From Gemmobacter megaterium (GTDB lineage Bacteria > Pseudomonadota > Alphaproteobacteria > Rhodobacterales > Rhodobacteraceae): 64,000 bases of DNA. Positions within the stretch are counted from its first letter, which is position 1. The number at the start of each line of letters is the position of its first letter. Positions 52,980-61,148 of this stretch are shown here, in pieces. The translations under genes and the position numbers were made by a program. The stretch is taken from contig NZ_FTOT01000003.1 in assembly GCF_900156815.1 (NCBI RefSeq), forward strand, positions 372,001 through 436,000, written 5' to 3'. The notes beneath the pieces were generated by a model that was given only the letters and a program-made list of their open reading frames with translations, made no database searches and had not been told where the DNA came from.

Positions 52980-52996
52980 CATAAGCATTGCTTATG
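52980..52996. promoter_or_regulatory. 17-bp perfect palindrome with LysR-box features
   Basis: CATAAGCA-T-TGCTTATG, perfect over 8+1+8, with the T-N11-A signature of LysR-type sites. It lies in the 269-bp divergent region between hyuA (start 52902) and the FAD oxidase (start 53172). A degenerate version of the same geometry is at 33083-33099. Confidence 0.65.
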
Positions 52997-53171
52997 CAGG
53001 CGCCGACCGGGCCCGTCGCGCGCCTCGTCGCTGGTCCCACCCGAAGCATCCGGCAGCGGCAACCGGCGCCAGCGGCATAGGTGCACCTTATGGCCGGGCT
53101 GCGATCCAGTCCTTGCCTCTGGCCGCGCCCGCGATCAGGCTGGCGGCGAGAAACGAACCGGCGAGGGCAGG

Positions 53172-54284
53172 ATGAGCGCAATCGTGATCGGCGGCGGGCT
53201 GATGGGCAGCGCCAGCGCCTTTTTCCTGGCCCGCCGGGGGGTGCGCGTCACCCTGCTGGAACGCAACCGCATCGGAACCGGGGCGACCGTCGCCTCGTTC
53301 GGCAACATCCGGCGCACGGGACGGTTCCTGCCGCAGATGCCGCTGGCGCATCATTCGCGCGCGCTGTGGGCCGAAGCCGAGGCGCTGCTGGGCCGCGACG
53401 TCGAGTTTCGCGCGACCGGCCATCTCCGGCTGATCTTTGGCGACAAGGGCCTGGCCGACATGCGCCGCTTTCGCCAAGCGGCCCAGCCCTGGGGGCTGGA
53501 CATCGAGGAACTGGACGCGGCGCAGGTGCACCGCCGCTTTCCCGGCCTTGGGCCCGGCGCCATTGGTGCCTCGTTCTCCCCCCATGACGGCAGCGGCAAC
53601 CCGCGGCTGATCTCGCCCGCCTTTGCGACTGCCGCTGCCCGGCTGGGCGCAAATGTGGTCGAGGGGGCCGAGGTGCTGGACATCGCCGTCACCGATGCCG
53701 GCTTCCGGGTGCAGACCGCCCGCGGCAGTTTCACCGCGGCGCAGGTGCTGAACGCGGCCGGTGCGTGGGGTGGACGCCTTGCGGAACGGTTTGGCGAAAG
53801 GGTGCCGATCCGGCCGCATGGTCCACAGATGGGTGTCACCGAACCCCTGCCCCACCGCATCCTGCCCGTGGTCGGGGTCTGGGCCGAAACCGGGCACGGC
53901 GGCTATCTGCGGCAGGTGGAACGCGGCAACATCGTCTTTGGCGGCGGTGTGGCACGCACCGATGTGGATCTGGAGACCGGCCACGCGCAGTATGACCTTG
54001 CCGGTCTGCCCGCACAGCTTGCCAGCCTGATCCCGCTGTTCCCGGCGCTGGCCGGGGTCGCGGTGATCCGCACCTGGTCGGGCTGCGAAGGATATGTCGC
54101 CGATGACCTGCCGGTGATGGGTGCCTCTGCCACCACGCCGGGGCTGTTCCACGCCTTTGGCTTTTGCGGCCACGGCTTCCAGCTCGGGCCGGGCGTCGGC
54201 GATGTGATGGCCGAGATGATGGCCACCGGGCGGGGCCTGGTGCCACTCGACCCGTTCCGCATCGACCGCTTTCCGACAGGCTGA
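53172..54284 (+). CDS. HcnC/OoxB-like FAD-dependent amino-acid oxidase subunit
   Basis: 370-aa DAO-family flavoprotein like the catalytic subunit of HcnABC-type dehydrogenases and opine oxidases. MSAIVIGGGLMGSASAFFLARR at the very N-terminus is the FAD motif (the start is fixed by it), the acid is in VTLLERN, and ATVASFGNIRRTGR is the flavin-contact loop. The C-terminal FGFCGHGFQLGPGVGD is the second FAD element. It is divergent from the hyuAB/[2Fe-2S]/HcnB-like operon, so the three-subunit enzyme appears split over two transcripts. It probably oxidises the amino acid or opine-like product of HyuAB. Confidence 0.88.
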   Translation: MSAIVIGGGLMGSASAFFLARRGVRVTLLERNRIGTGATVASFGNIRRTGRFLPQMPLAHHSRALWAEAEALLGRDVEFRATGHLRLIFGDKGLADMRRFRQAAQPWGLDIEELDAAQVHRRFPGLGPGAIGASFSPHDGSGNPRLISPAFATAAARLGANVVEGAEVLDIAVTDAGFRVQTARGSFTAAQVLNAAGAWGGRLAERFGERVPIRPHGPQMGVTEPLPHRILPVVGVWAETGHGGYLRQVERGNIVFGGGVARTDVDLETGHAQYDLAGLPAQLASLIPLFPALAGVAVIRTWSGCEGYVADDLPVMGASATTPGLFHAFGFCGHGFQLGPGVGDVMAEMMATGRGLVPLDPFRIDRFPTG

Positions 54285-54297
54285 GCCACGCAAACGT

Positions 54298-55098
54298 TCA
54301 GCGGCGCACCTCGGGGCGCGGGACTGCTGCCAGCAGGCGCTGTGTGTAGGGGTCGCGGGTGGCTGCGAACAACTGGTCTGTAGGCCCCGCCTCGACGACA
54401 CGGCCCCGGTGCATGACGACGATCTCGTCAGAGATATGGCGGACGACCGACAGATCATGGCTGATGAACAGATAGGCCAAGCCCAGCCGCGCCTGCAATG
54501 CCAGCAGCAGGTTCAGGATCTGCGACTGGATCGAGACATCCAGCGCCGAGACCGCCTCGTCACAGACGATGACTTCGGGGTTCAGCGCCAATGCACGGGC
54601 TATGACGATACGCTGTTTCTGGCCGCCGGAAAATTCGCGCGGCAGCCGGTCAAGCGCCGAGGCAGGCAGGCCCACCAGATCCAGCAGTTCCTGCACGCGC
54701 GCCGCGCGGCTGGCAGCGGTGCCGATGCGGTGGATTTCCAGCGGTTCGGCAATGCAATCGCGCACCCTCATGCGCGGATTCAGCGCCGAGGCCGGATCCT
54801 GGAACACGATCTGCAACCGCCGCGTCACGGCCCGCGCCTCGGCGGCGGTCATGGTAGCGCGGTCCTTGCCGTCAATCAGCACCTGACCGGCGGTCGGCGT
54901 TTCCATTCCCATCACCGCATAGCCGGTGGTGGATTTTCCGCTGCCGGATTCACCCACGATGGCCACCGTGCGACCGGGGTAAAGGTCAAAGCTGACACCA
55001 TCCACCGCGCGAACGTGGTCGGTCACACGCCCCAGCACGCCGCCCCGGATCGGGAAATGCACCTTCAGGTCACGGACAGAAACAATGGGGGTGGTCAT
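54298..55098 (-). CDS. Peptide-type ABC transporter ATPase (DppF-like)
   Basis: 266-aa ATPase with GESGSGKSTTG (Walker A), QDPASALNPRMRV, FSGGQKQRIVIARAL (signature) and CDEAVSALD (Walker B). It is shorter than most DppF proteins because the C-terminal oligo_HPY tail is nearly absent, ending soon after DPYTQRLLAAVP. ATG 55098 overlaps the stop of the preceding ATPase. It is the last gene of the nine-gene minus-strand operon. Confidence 0.92.
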   Translation of the reverse strand: MTTPIVSVRDLKVHFPIRGGVLGRVTDHVRAVDGVSFDLYPGRTVAIVGESGSGKSTTGYAVMGMETPTAGQVLIDGKDRATMTAAEARAVTRRLQIVFQDPASALNPRMRVRDCIAEPLEIHRIGTAASRAARVQELLDLVGLPASALDRLPREFSGGQKQRIVIARALALNPEVIVCDEAVSALDVSIQSQILNLLLALQARLGLAYLFISHDLSVVRHISDEIVVMHRGRVVEAGPTDQLFAATRDPYTQRLLAAVPRPEVRR

Positions 55099-56081
55099 GG
55101 CGCAAGCTCCGTCTCGATCCGGTCGCGGTTCCAGCAGGCGCTGGCATGGCCGGGACTGCCCGAAGGTTCCAGCAGAGGCACCGCGCTGCGGCACTGCTCG
55201 GTGGCCAGCGGGCAGCGAGTGTTGAACCGGCACCCCTTTGGCCAGCTCCGAATATCGGGCACAGCGCCGGGAATGGCAGGCAGCGGCACCTTGCGCGTGC
55301 CATCCAGCCGGGGGATCGTGCGCAGGAGCATAGTGGTATAGGGGTGGCGCGGCCGGGCGAACACCTGCGCCACCGGCCCGGTTTCCACCACGCGCCCGGC
55401 ATACATCACCGCCACACGGTCGGCGCTTTCGGCCACCACGCCCATGTCATGGGTGATCAGCATCACCGCCGCCCCGGTGTCGTGCCGCATCTTGGCCATC
55501 AGGTCCAGAATCTGCTTCTGGATCGTCACGTCCAGTGCCGTGGTCGGTTCATCGGCGATCAGCAGAACGGGGCGGCGGATCATCGTCATGGCAATCATGA
55601 TCCGCTGGCACATGCCGCCCGAAAGTTCGAACGGATACTGCCGCGCCCGCAACTCGGGCCGGTCAATGCCCACACGCTCCAGCATCTCCAGCATCCGGGG
55701 CTGCACCTCGGCTGTGGGAACCGCACCGTCCAGCGCCAGCGCCTCGGCGATCTGTTTGCCGACGGGCATCAACGGATCCAACGAGGCGACGGGCTCCTGA
55801 AAGATCATGCCGATCCGCGCCCCGCGCAATCCGTTCATCCGGCGTTCCGGCAGCGTGTCGATCCGCGCGCCTTCCAGCATCACCTGCCCGGTGGTCTGGC
55901 GCGCGACATCAGGCAGCAAGCGGATGATGCCCAGCGAGGCCATGCTTTTGCCGCAGCCGGATTCACCGACCACGGCCAGCGTCTCGCCCGCCGCAATGTC
56001 GAATGTCACGCCATCGACCACCGGCTGTCCGGCGATCTCAACGCGCAGATCCTGCACCGACAGGACGGGCGGGGTGGTCAT
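55095..56081 (-). CDS. Peptide-type ABC transporter ATPase (DppD-like)
   Basis: 328-aa ATPase: GESGCGKSM (Walker A), FQEPVASLDPLMPVG, LSGGMCQRIMIAMT (signature with Cys in place of the usual Arg), ADEPTTALD (Walker B), and an oligo_HPY tail with CRFNTRCPLA. It overlaps both neighbours by four bases (GGT-family gene before, DppF-like after). It works with the permeases at 59334 and 60167, which are separated from it by three enzyme genes in the same operon. Confidence 0.92.
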   Translation of the reverse strand: MTTPPVLSVQDLRVEIAGQPVVDGVTFDIAAGETLAVVGESGCGKSMASLGIIRLLPDVARQTTGQVMLEGARIDTLPERRMNGLRGARIGMIFQEPVASLDPLMPVGKQIAEALALDGAVPTAEVQPRMLEMLERVGIDRPELRARQYPFELSGGMCQRIMIAMTMIRRPVLLIADEPTTALDVTIQKQILDLMAKMRHDTGAAVMLITHDMGVVAESADRVAVMYAGRVVETGPVAQVFARPRHPYTTMLLRTIPRLDGTRKVPLPAIPGAVPDIRSWPKGCRFNTRCPLATEQCRSAVPLLEPSGSPGHASACWNRDRIETELAP

Positions 56082-57634
56082 GGTGTGGCCTCCTCGGCGG
56101 GAACGGCGGCAGACCAGGGGTGATTGGGATGCACCATGCCGTGCAGCGTACCATCGGGGCGGCGTTCCACCGCGCTGGGTATGGCGAACTGCACCGGATA
56201 CAGCAGGTCATCCACCAGTTCGACATCATGCGCACGACCGATCAGCCCGGCAGTGCCATCGGGCAGGCGGCGGTCCAGCACGATCCGCGGCCCCGAAGCA
56301 TCCAGCCGCGGATGCGACAGCGCCTGGCCCAGATCCATCCGATGCAGCAGACGATAGGCCAGCAGTTGCACCAGCGCGGGCATGATCTGCCGCCCGCCCG
56401 CCGCCCCGATGGCCAGCGTCCCGCCCTGCGACAGTTCGGCCACCACCGGGCACATGTTGGCCAGCGGCTGGGCGCCGGGCGCCATCGAATTGGGCTGGCC
56501 GGGGCGCGGATCGAACCACATCATACCGTTGTTCAGCAACATGCCGGTGCGCGCTCCCGTCACCTTGGAGCCAAAGCGCGACAACAGCGTATTGGTCAGC
56601 GATACTGCATTGCCGTGCCGGTCGATCACGCTGACATGCGTGGTGCAGCCGGGGTCGATGCCCGCCCGCGAGGCGGCATGGCCCGCAGTATTGAGGCGCG
56701 TGGCATAGGCCGCCCGGATCGCATCGGCCACCTGGGCGTGATGGCGCGCATCGGCACGGTCGTTTGCCCCGATCCGCCCCAGCGCATCCAGCAGCGCAGG
56801 CCCTCCCGACAGGCCCGGCATGGCCAGGATCCGCGCGCCCGCCCAGTCGAGTTCCAGCGGCACCCCCCAGCTTGGCCGATAGACGGCCAGATCTTCCAGC
56901 GTCATGCGACCGCCCAGGTCGGCCATGTCAGCGATCAGATCGCGCGCGATCTGGCCGGTATAGAAATCTGCCGCCCCCGCCAGCGCCAAGCGGCGCAGCG
57001 TTGCAGGCTTGGCGCCCAGCGGCAGGCGCACCTCGGCCCCCGTCCCGCCAACGGCGGGCGCGCGGCCATCGCGCAGCAGCATCGCCGCAGACACCGGATC
57101 GGTCAGCAGGTTGGGCGCGTCAATCGACAGGCACAGATTGGTGAACCAATCCACCATCAGGCCCTTGTCAGCCTCTGCAATCGCGGGGTCCAGCGCCTCG
57201 GCCCAACTGATCGTGCCATGGGTCGCCAACGCCTCTGACAAGCCGGCGATGGCGCCGGGCACACAGATGGAATGCACGCCGATCAGATTGCGCTGACCTT
57301 CGACCTGAGGCCAGTCGAACCAGTCGCCATCCTTGCCGGGCACCAGCGGATAATCTTGCGGATTCAGCCCCAGCGGCGCCCGCATCGCAAAATCCAGCGA
57401 CCGCGCCTGCCCCGTCGCGCCATCGCGCCAGATCAGAAAACCACCGCCGCCAATGCCGCTGAGCCAGGGCTCGACCACCGACAACACCAGCGCCGTGGTG
57501 ACAGCCGCGTCCATCGCATTGCCGCCACGCGCCAGCACGGCGGCCCCCGCCTGTGCCGCGACCTTGTGCTGCGCGGCAACCATGCCACCCGCGCCCTGCG
57601 CCATGACCTTGCCGGGAGTCCAGGTAGAGGTCAT
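56078..57634 (-). CDS. Gamma-glutamyltransferase-family Ntn-hydrolase, cytoplasmic
   Basis: 518-aa Ntn-hydrolase of the GGT family, made as a precursor that cleaves itself before Thr331 (CTTHVSVIDRHGNAVSLT), the new N-terminal nucleophile. GNAMDAAVTTALVLSVVEPWLSG is the large-subunit hallmark and AAGGRQIMPALVQ replaces the usual GSPGG-type late motif. There is no signal peptide, unlike periplasmic GGT. The block that in E. coli GGT reads DFRE (glutamyl-binding Arg) is DFAMRAP here, so the gamma-glutamyl carboxylate may not be the ligand. It could act as another acylase or amidase on an imported compound. Confidence 0.87.
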   Translation of the reverse strand: MTSTWTPGKVMAQGAGGMVAAQHKVAAQAGAAVLARGGNAMDAAVTTALVLSVVEPWLSGIGGGGFLIWRDGATGQARSLDFAMRAPLGLNPQDYPLVPGKDGDWFDWPQVEGQRNLIGVHSICVPGAIAGLSEALATHGTISWAEALDPAIAEADKGLMVDWFTNLCLSIDAPNLLTDPVSAAMLLRDGRAPAVGGTGAEVRLPLGAKPATLRRLALAGAADFYTGQIARDLIADMADLGGRMTLEDLAVYRPSWGVPLELDWAGARILAMPGLSGGPALLDALGRIGANDRADARHHAQVADAIRAAYATRLNTAGHAASRAGIDPGCTTHVSVIDRHGNAVSLTNTLLSRFGSKVTGARTGMLLNNGMMWFDPRPGQPNSMAPGAQPLANMCPVVAELSQGGTLAIGAAGGRQIMPALVQLLAYRLLHRMDLGQALSHPRLDASGPRIVLDRRLPDGTAGLIGRAHDVELVDDLLYPVQFAIPSAVERRPDGTLHGMVHPNHPWSAAVPAEEATP

Positions 57635-58512
57635 GCAATCGGTCCTTTCGGCAGATGGGCAGCCAGATCTTCGAGCCCGGAATGGGCGACAAAACGCCCG
57701 GAATTGGTGGCGCGGTGCCAGTCGGCAATCTGAGCAGCGGTGGCGGCCCAGACATCCGCCTGCGCCGCGATATGTGACAACAGACGCTCCAGCATGGCGA
57801 CCCGCTGCGCGCGGCCAGAAATCCAGGGATGCACCGTCACCATGAACAACTGGCCATGGTGGCGGCCCGCCTCGAATTCATCCAGCCAGCCCTGCCCCAC
57901 CTGCGCAGCAGGCACGGGGGGCCATTTGTCGGCGCCGCCACCAAAGAACTTGAAATAGATCGCATCGTCGATCTGCCACTGCACCGGAATCTCGGTCATG
58001 CCGTCGATGTCATAGGGATGATCCCAACCCATCAGCGAGCTGTCATAGCCGATCCCCCGCACCATCAATGCCGCCAGCATCCCCGGTGTCATTTCCCATG
58101 CTGGCGAGCGAAACCCGACCGGGCGCAACCCGACCTGGGCGTGGAACACCTCCAGCGCGCGGTCGAGCGCGGCCTCGAACATCTCTTGCGGGCACTCGGC
58201 CACCAGCTCGTGCAGATGACCATGCAGGCCCACCTCGTGCCCCCGCCCGACCAGCGCGGGCAGGATCTCGGGGTGCAGTTCCGCCACGACCGATGGCACG
58301 TAGAAGCTGCCGCGAATTCCCACCCGGTCCAGCATGTCCAGAATGCGCCACAGTCCTTCACGCGGGCCAAAGCGGCGCTGTTCCAACTGGCCCAGCGTCG
58401 GCGGCAGCCCGGCGCGGTGCTGCCACAGCCAGGGCGCCTCGGCATCGACATCCACGCTGAAACACAGCGCGGACCGTTTGCCCTCGGGCCAAGTATACGC
58501 AGGCCGGTCCAT
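57631..58512 (-). CDS. NodB-fold deacetylase/PuuE-like amidohydrolase
   Basis: 293-aa polysaccharide-deacetylase (CE4) fold protein without signal peptide, so probably not a cell-wall enzyme. It resembles the PuuE allantoinase/cyclic-imide hydrolase branch, which opens cyclic C-N bonds. Acidic motif SVDVDAEA (Asp21, Asp23), HEVGLHGHLHE (His97, His99, His101), FRSPAWEMTPGML and VTVHPWISGRAQR are present. ATG 58512 has AAGG upstream and shares one base with the SDR stop; a GTG one codon earlier is also possible. Together with the GGT-family gene it suggests two-step hydrolysis of an imported amide. Confidence 0.85.
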   Translation of the reverse strand: MDRPAYTWPEGKRSALCFSVDVDAEAPWLWQHRAGLPPTLGQLEQRRFGPREGLWRILDMLDRVGIRGSFYVPSVVAELHPEILPALVGRGHEVGLHGHLHELVAECPQEMFEAALDRALEVFHAQVGLRPVGFRSPAWEMTPGMLAALMVRGIGYDSSLMGWDHPYDIDGMTEIPVQWQIDDAIYFKFFGGGADKWPPVPAAQVGQGWLDEFEAGRHHGQLFMVTVHPWISGRAQRVAMLERLLSHIAAQADVWAATAAQIADWHRATNSGRFVAHSGLEDLAAHLPKGPIA

Positions 58513-59312
58513 CACAGCGCCTTTTTCTTGTCCTGATGCACAAGGATGGTGCCGGCCGAATTGCCGCCGTCCACCGACAGCGTGGCGCCGGTGACATAAC
58601 TGGCCAGATCGGAGGCGAGGAACAGGATGGAGGCTGTCGCATCCTCATAGCGCGAGGCGCGGCCCAGCGGGATCGCCGCCGTGGTCGCCTTGACATGCGC
58701 CTCGGACAGCGGGCTGGCCTTGCTACCTGCGGCAAAGCCGGGCTCCACCGCATTACAGCGGATGCCGTATTCGGCCAGTTCGACCGCAAAGCCCTTGGTC
58801 AGCCGGTCCAGCGCGGATTTCGAGATGGAATAGGGCGCGGCGGTCGTGCGCATCTTGCGCGAGGCGCCGGACGAGATCATCACGATATTGCCCCTGACCT
58901 GCTGGCGGACCATCTGCGTGGCGATCCCGCGTGTCAGCAGGAAAGGTGCGCGCAGGTTGATGTCAAAGATCCGGTCCCATTCCGCCGCATCCACATCCAG
59001 CAGGAACCCGCTGGGATAGACAGCAGCGTTGTTGACCAGAATATCCGCCGCCCCCCATTCGCGGCCCACCGTTGCAACCAGATCGTCGATGCTGCCAGCA
59101 TCCGTCAACTCGGTCCGATGGGTCAGCGCCGGGCGCGACAAGGTGGTGGCCAGTTCGGCCGTCGCCGCCTCGTCCCGGTCGGACAGCAGCAGCGTGGCCC
59201 CGGCGGCGTCGAACGCCTCGCAGATCCAGCGGCCAAAGACACCGGCGGCGCCGGTCACGATAACCTTCTTGCCGGTAAAGTCGGATCCGGGCAGCGGATT
59301 GGGTTTGGTCAT
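58512..59312 (-). CDS. Short-chain dehydrogenase/reductase
   Basis: 266-aa classical SDR. NAD(P) motif VTGAAGVFGRWI (19-30), an acidic residue in LSDRDE suggesting NAD preference, NNAA (94-97), Ser147/148, Tyr161 and Lys165 in YSISK, and the C-terminal VTGATLSVDGG common to the FabG-like group. It would oxidise a secondary alcohol or reduce a ketone in the pathway served by this operon. There is a 21-bp gap to the permease gene before it. Confidence 0.9.
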   Translation of the reverse strand: MTKPNPLPGSDFTGKKVIVTGAAGVFGRWICEAFDAAGATLLLSDRDEAATAELATTLSRPALTHRTELTDAGSIDDLVATVGREWGAADILVNNAAVYPSGFLLDVDAAEWDRIFDINLRAPFLLTRGIATQMVRQQVRGNIVMISSGASRKMRTTAAPYSISKSALDRLTKGFAVELAEYGIRCNAVEPGFAAGSKASPLSEAHVKATTAAIPLGRASRYEDATASILFLASDLASYVTGATLSVDGGNSAGTILVHQDKKKAL

Positions 59313-59333
59313 GGCTTTGGCCCTTTCAACAGG

Positions 59334-60170
59334 TTAGCGGCGCCCTTCGACCACGTCGCGGACATGATCGCCCAGCACGTTGACCGACAGGATCAGAAGA
59401 AACAGAAAGACACCGGGGAATACCGCGATCCACCAGGCCGTGGTCACGTAGCTACGGCCCGCCGACAGGATGGCGCCCCAGCTTGGGGTTGGCGGCTGTA
59501 CCCCCAGCCCCAGAAAGGACAACCCCGCCTCAAACAGCACCATCAGGCCGAATTCCAGCGTGACGACCACCATGATCGGACCGATGATATTGGGCAGGAT
59601 ATGCCGGATCAGCACCCGCGCCGTCGAGGCCCCCATGAACCGCGACAGTCGCACATAAGGCAGGTTCAACAGGCCCAGGGTCTGGCCATAGGCCACACGG
59701 GCGTAGCGCGGCCAGCGGGTAAAGGCCAGAACGGCCACCACATTCACCAGTCCCGGCCCCATGATCGCCACGGTGATGATCGCCAGCAGGATCGCGGGCA
59801 CCGACAGCACGATATCCACCACCCGCATGATGATCATGCCGACAACGCCGCGATACCAACCCGCGATCATCCCCAATGCCGTACCAAAGATGCCCGAGAC
59901 AATCACCGACAGCGCCGCCACCATCAGCGACACCCGCGCCCCATGGATCAGCCGCGACAGCAGATCCCGCCCCAGCTCGTCCGAGCCAAGCAGATAGGTG
60001 ACGCCGCGCGCCTCGGTCCCCGGCGCCTTCAACCGGCCCAGCAGGTTCTGCACATTCGGATCGCGCGGCGCGATCCAGGGCGCCAGAACGGCGGCCACCA
60101 CCAGCACCACGACAATGCCAAAGAACAGCCACAGCCGTGGGGGCAACCAGCGTTTCAGAGTTGCGGTCAT
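59334..60170 (-). CDS. Peptide-type ABC transporter permease (DppC-like)
   Basis: 278-aa permease. ATG 60170 overlaps the DppB-like stop. LWLFFGIVVVLVVAAVLAPW is the first membrane segment, YLLGSDELGRDLLSRLI is the DppC hallmark, the coupling part is SRFMGASTARVLIRHILPN, and the end is VNVLGDHVRDVVEGR. It forms the channel with the next protein. Confidence 0.93.
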   Translation of the reverse strand: MTATLKRWLPPRLWLFFGIVVVLVVAAVLAPWIAPRDPNVQNLLGRLKAPGTEARGVTYLLGSDELGRDLLSRLIHGARVSLMVAALSVIVSGIFGTALGMIAGWYRGVVGMIIMRVVDIVLSVPAILLAIITVAIMGPGLVNVVAVLAFTRWPRYARVAYGQTLGLLNLPYVRLSRFMGASTARVLIRHILPNIIGPIMVVVTLEFGLMVLFEAGLSFLGLGVQPPTPSWGAILSAGRSYVTTAWWIAVFPGVFLFLLILSVNVLGDHVRDVVEGRR

Positions 60171-61093
60171 TTCCCGCCCTCCAGCCGGATGCGCGGATCG
60201 ACGGCGCTGTACAGCAGATCGGCCGCCAGGTTCAGAAAGATCGACACAAAGGCCCCCAGCAGCACCACCGCCTGCACGATGGGAAAGTCGCGCGCCGCGA
60301 TGGATTGCATGGTCAACTGCCCCAGACCCGGCCAGGCAAACACCGTTTCCACGATCACCGCGCCCGACAGCAGGTTGGCGATTTCCAGCGCCGCAATCGA
60401 AATCACCGGAATCGCCCCGTTGCGCAGCACATGACGGATGACCACACGCGCCATCGGCAGGCCCTTGGCGCGGGCCGCCCGCACATAGGGCTTGGACAGC
60501 TCGTCCAGCACCGCCGTCCGCGCCACGCGGGCAAAGGTGGCCATCGACAGCAGCGACAGGCAGATCGCCGGCAGGATCACGCTGGACACCTGACGCGCGC
60601 CCGATGACGGCAGCCAGCCCAGCCACACGGCAAAGACCAGGATCAACAGGATCCCGCTCCAGAATGTCGGCAGGCTTTGCCCCGCCAGCACGAACCCCAT
60701 GCCGACGCGCGACAGCGGATGGTCGCGCCGCACCGCCATGAACACGCCCAGCGGCACCCCCATTCCCAGCGCCAGCACAAGCGAAGCTGCCGCGAGCCGG
60801 ATCGTATAGGGCAGCCGCGAGGCAACGATATCCACCACCGGCACGTTCTGCACGATGGACTGGCCGAAATCCAACCGCATCAGCCCGGCCATGTAGTCGG
60901 TGAACTGCGCCATTACCGGCCGGTCAAACCCCAACTGCCTGCGCAGGGCGTCAACAGCCTCTTGCGTGGCCCCCTCGGGCACCATCAACAGCACCGGGTC
61001 GCCGGTGAGCCGTTGCAGGAAAAAGATCAGGGCCGTAACGCCCAGCAAGGAGACCGCGGCCTGCAACAGACGGCGGATCAGGAACGCGCTCAT
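60167..61093 (-). CDS. Peptide-type ABC transporter permease (DppB-like)
   Basis: 308-aa permease from ATG 61093 (GGAG eight bases upstream). AFLIRRLLQAAVSLLGVTAL, LGFDRPVMAQFTDYMAGL, LDFGQSIVQNVPV, coupling loop RAARAKGLPMARVVIRHVLRN and terminal DLLYSAVDPRIRL are all DppB features. A 55-bp spacer with a hairpin separates it from the binding-protein gene upstream. Confidence 0.93.
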   Translation of the reverse strand: MSAFLIRRLLQAAVSLLGVTALIFFLQRLTGDPVLLMVPEGATQEAVDALRRQLGFDRPVMAQFTDYMAGLMRLDFGQSIVQNVPVVDIVASRLPYTIRLAAASLVLALGMGVPLGVFMAVRRDHPLSRVGMGFVLAGQSLPTFWSGILLILVFAVWLGWLPSSGARQVSSVILPAICLSLLSMATFARVARTAVLDELSKPYVRAARAKGLPMARVVIRHVLRNGAIPVISIAALEIANLLSGAVIVETVFAWPGLGQLTMQSIAARDFPIVQAVVLLGAFVSIFLNLAADLLYSAVDPRIRLEGGK

Positions 61094-61115
61094 GCCATGG
61101 GCTCCGGTCAAAGGG

Positions 61116-61141
61116 GCGCGCGCCCGGTCAGGGGCGCGCGC
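61116..61141 (-). promoter_or_regulatory. Intercistronic hairpin after binding-protein gene
   Basis: GCGCGCGCCC-GGTCAG-GGGCGCGCGC, a 10-bp perfect stem within ten bases after the binding-protein stop on the minus strand, without U-tract. Confidence 0.65.
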
Positions 61142-61148
61142 GGGCCGG

